Shown in pieces: positions 5,434 to 6,806 of a stretch of 6,806 nt of DNA. The notes beneath the pieces were generated by a model, which had not been told where the DNA came from, did no database searches, and saw only the letters and a list, made by a program, of their open reading frames with translations. Every line of letters begins with the position of its first letter. The first letter of the stretch is position 1. A program made the position numbers and the translations under genes. The DNA is from Nitratifractor sp964650685. Its GTDB lineage: Bacteria; Campylobacterota; Campylobacteria; Campylobacterales; Sulfurovaceae. The stretch covers positions 1-6,806 of the forward strand of contig CAZYUW010000189.1 in the NCBI GenBank assembly GCA_964650685.1. The letters run 5' to 3'.

Positions 5434-6387
5434 TCATACGGAAACTTCTCCTGCCGCTTCGGAGATTTTCCTGGCTACAAAAGAGGCGAACTCATCACTG
5501 TCGTTTGGGCACCCAGCGACTATATACTCTTCGCATCCCGCTTTTTCAGCTATCTCTCTATGCTCTATCTCCAGCTCGAAAAGAGTCTCGGAGTTGTCGA
5601 TAGTGAAAGAGACTGGATATATCAACACTTTCCGCTTCGCGGGATGGCGCAATAGATCCGCCAGATCCGGCTGCAACCACTCTCCGGAGCCGACCCTTGA
5701 CTGATATGCCAGCATATCGTCCCCAAATACAATCCCTCTTTGTCCAAGTCTCCGCTTGATCGATTCGCAACCTTTTTTGACATGCTCCCTGTATGGATCG
5801 CCGGATTCTATGATCTTTACAGGAAGCCCATGAGCCGAAAACAGCAGCATATACTCCGAGGGGTCTCTATCTCCCATCGCTTTTTCGATCGATGAGCACT
5901 CCAGATCCACATATTCCGGATCGTCGTAGTATGGATCGATCAGCTCTATCGTTGGGTTGTAACTCATAGAAGACAGTCTAAGCAGGATATCCTCGTATGA
6001 AGAGAGTGTGGTGGTCGTAGAGTAGTGAGGATACATTGGAAACAGCACTATCTTCTCCACTCCCATCCGTTCGAACTCTTCGAGGGCTTCATCAGCGTAT
6101 GGAGGAAGATATCTCATAGCAGGACGGACTGGCATATGGGCTATCTTTTCGACTGAGGAAGCCAAAGAGACACTGATTTCGGTCAGAGGAGACTTGCCTC
6201 CAAGCATTCTATAGTTGTTCTCGGCATCTTCGAGTCTCTTTTTGATGATCATTTTCTTGATCAACTTTCTGATAAATCGATTGACGGGCAGTATGTTTTT
6301 ATCGTCGAACATATTTTCCATAAATGTTCTAACTTCGTCGAGGTTGTTTGGCCCTCCCATATTTAGCAGCAAAGCGGCACTTTTCAT
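5434..6387 (-). CDS. hemH: Ferrochelatase
   Basis: HemH inserts Fe2+ into protoporphyrin IX (or coproporphyrin III in some lineages), at or near the end of heme synthesis, usually at the inner face of the membrane. The 317 residues show the family signatures: LLLNMGGP (6-13), MLGGKSPL (61-68), FPMYPHYSTTTT (116-127), SAHGLP (184-189) with the metal-binding His186, YQSRVGSGEWLQPD (228-241), and SFTIDNSETLFELEIEHREIAE (about 260-281) with the probable catalytic partner Glu267. The length is normal for bacteria, and there is no C-terminal membrane extension. The ATG at 6387 has AAGAG about 9 nt upstream and a poor extended -10 (TGA-TACCAT, 6418-6410), so its own promoter is uncertain. It is the first gene of a unit with the yigZ-like gene and starts 91 nt after the polyphosphate kinase stop. 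Campylobacterota need heme for their cytochromes, which fits. Confidence 0.96.
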   Translation of the reverse strand: MKSAALLLNMGGPNNLDEVRTFMENMFDDKNILPVNRFIRKLIKKMIIKKRLEDAENNYRMLGGKSPLTEISVSLASSVEKIAHMPVRPAMRYLPPYADEALEEFERMGVEKIVLFPMYPHYSTTTTLSSYEDILLRLSSMSYNPTIELIDPYYDDPEYVDLECSSIEKAMGDRDPSEYMLLFSAHGLPVKIIESGDPYREHVKKGCESIKRRLGQRGIVFGDDMLAYQSRVGSGEWLQPDLADLLRHPAKRKVLIYPVSFTIDNSETLFELEIEHREIAEKAGCEEYIVAGCPNDSDEFASFVARKISEAAGEVSV

Positions 6388-6478
6388 AACGAATATCTCT
6401 TTTTGGCAAATGGTATCATGGATAGACTTAGAGACGCGGAGGCGCGCGAAAGCGGCCCGAGCAGGATTGTACGGAAAC

Positions 6479-6805
6479 TCAACTGCCCACTTGATAGAGT
6501 CTGACTATATCGTAGTCGACGGCCATATTGGAGTATCTTTCGTCTTTGCCTTTGTAATCTATACGGCTGAGCAGATCTCTTATGATATTTATCCTCGCTC
6601 TCTTTTTATCGTTCGCGTTTACCAGTATCCATGGAGCGTAGGCCGTATGGGTAGCCATAAACATATCGTCTCTCGCCTCCACATACTCGTTATATTTGCT
6701 GTTGGATTTCAGATCTATAGGGCTGAGCTTCCATCTTTTGAGCGGATCTTTCTTTCTGGAGTCGAGTCGCCTCTTTTGCTCCTCTTTGGTAATATCGAGC
6801 CAATA
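6479..6805 (-). CDS. ppk2: Polyphosphate kinase 2 (PPK2), C-terminal part
   Basis: Only the last 108 residues are in the window; the gene starts beyond the right edge. The visible part matches the C-terminal half of PPK2 enzymes: it opens with YWLDITKEEQKRRL, continues with the hallmark DPLKRWKLSPIDL, then an EARDDMFMATHTAYAPWILVNANDKKRAR-like block (described here as the ARD...APW...DDKKRAR pattern) and INIIRDLLSRIDY near the end. PPK2 moves phosphate between polyphosphate and nucleoside mono- or diphosphates. The Walker A and B motifs that would tell the class and the preferred nucleotide lie outside the window. An internal ATG at 6682 could be mistaken for the start, but conserved sequence continues upstream of it. 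I see no clear terminator after the stop: the GC-rich stretch at about 6436-6463 lacks a T tract. Confidence 0.93.
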   Translation of the reverse strand, partial: YWLDITKEEQKRRLDSRKKDPLKRWKLSPIDLKSNSKYNEYVEARDDMFMATHTAYAPWILVNANDKKRARINIIRDLLSRIDYKGKDERYSNMAVDYDIVRLYQVGS

Positions 6806-6806
6806 T

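Noticed and set aside
6436..6463. GC-rich stretch after the polyphosphate kinase gene, considered as a terminator
   Set aside because: Possible stems are short and mismatched, and no T tract follows on the minus strand.
1..6806. Search for mobile elements, CRISPR repeats, toxin-antitoxin or defence genes
   Set aside because: No spaced direct repeats, transposase motifs, integrase motifs or toxin-like small gene pairs are seen. The genes are mostly recognisable core functions.

Overview
This window looks like a stretch of ordinary chromosome from a member of the Campylobacterota (Epsilonproteobacteria), perhaps a Sulfurovum- or Hydrogenimonas-like lineage. That placement is inference. It rests on a compact gene layout, heavy use of ATA isoleucine codons, a short ThiL, a Y-family polymerase with a long insert after its first strand-turn, and promoters of the extended -10 type. 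I see no rRNA, tRNA, CRISPR array, insertion sequence or phage gene.

Left part (1-2406, all minus strand, so read right to left): a 105-residue helical protein of unknown function lies 4 nt upstream of a Y-family DNA polymerase (DinB/DinP type). After a 124-nt gap with a good extended -10 promoter comes an SGNH/GDSL-type protein. It runs off the left edge and has cysteine where the catalytic serine is expected. The first two genes form a tight two-gene unit. The third has its own promoter.

The largest non-coding stretch, 2407-2605 (199 nt), holds a perfect 12-bp inverted repeat whose arms both read TTGACATAAAAA, a likely promoter or operator for the small gene and the polymerase, and a short hairpin just after thiL.

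Centre (2606-4840): thiL (thiamine-monophosphate kinase, minus) and a secreted SH3/NlpC-P60 peptidoglycan endopeptidase (plus) diverge from a 75-nt region. The hydrolase has no visible Shine-Dalgarno sequence, and its candidate -10 boxes lie almost on its start codon.

Right part (4827-6806, minus): the C-terminal part of a polyphosphate kinase 2, then ferrochelatase (hemH), then an IMPACT/YigZ-family protein that starts at TTG 16 nt after the hemH stop. The last gene overlaps the hydrolase tail to tail by 14 nt.

Together the genes are mostly housekeeping: thiamine diphosphate and heme cofactor synthesis, polyphosphate-linked nucleotide metabolism, cell-wall turnover and translesion DNA synthesis. 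No obviously new multi-gene system is present. The best leads are the small protein paired with the translesion polymerase, the dyad upstream of that pair, and the SGNH protein with several substituted catalytic positions.
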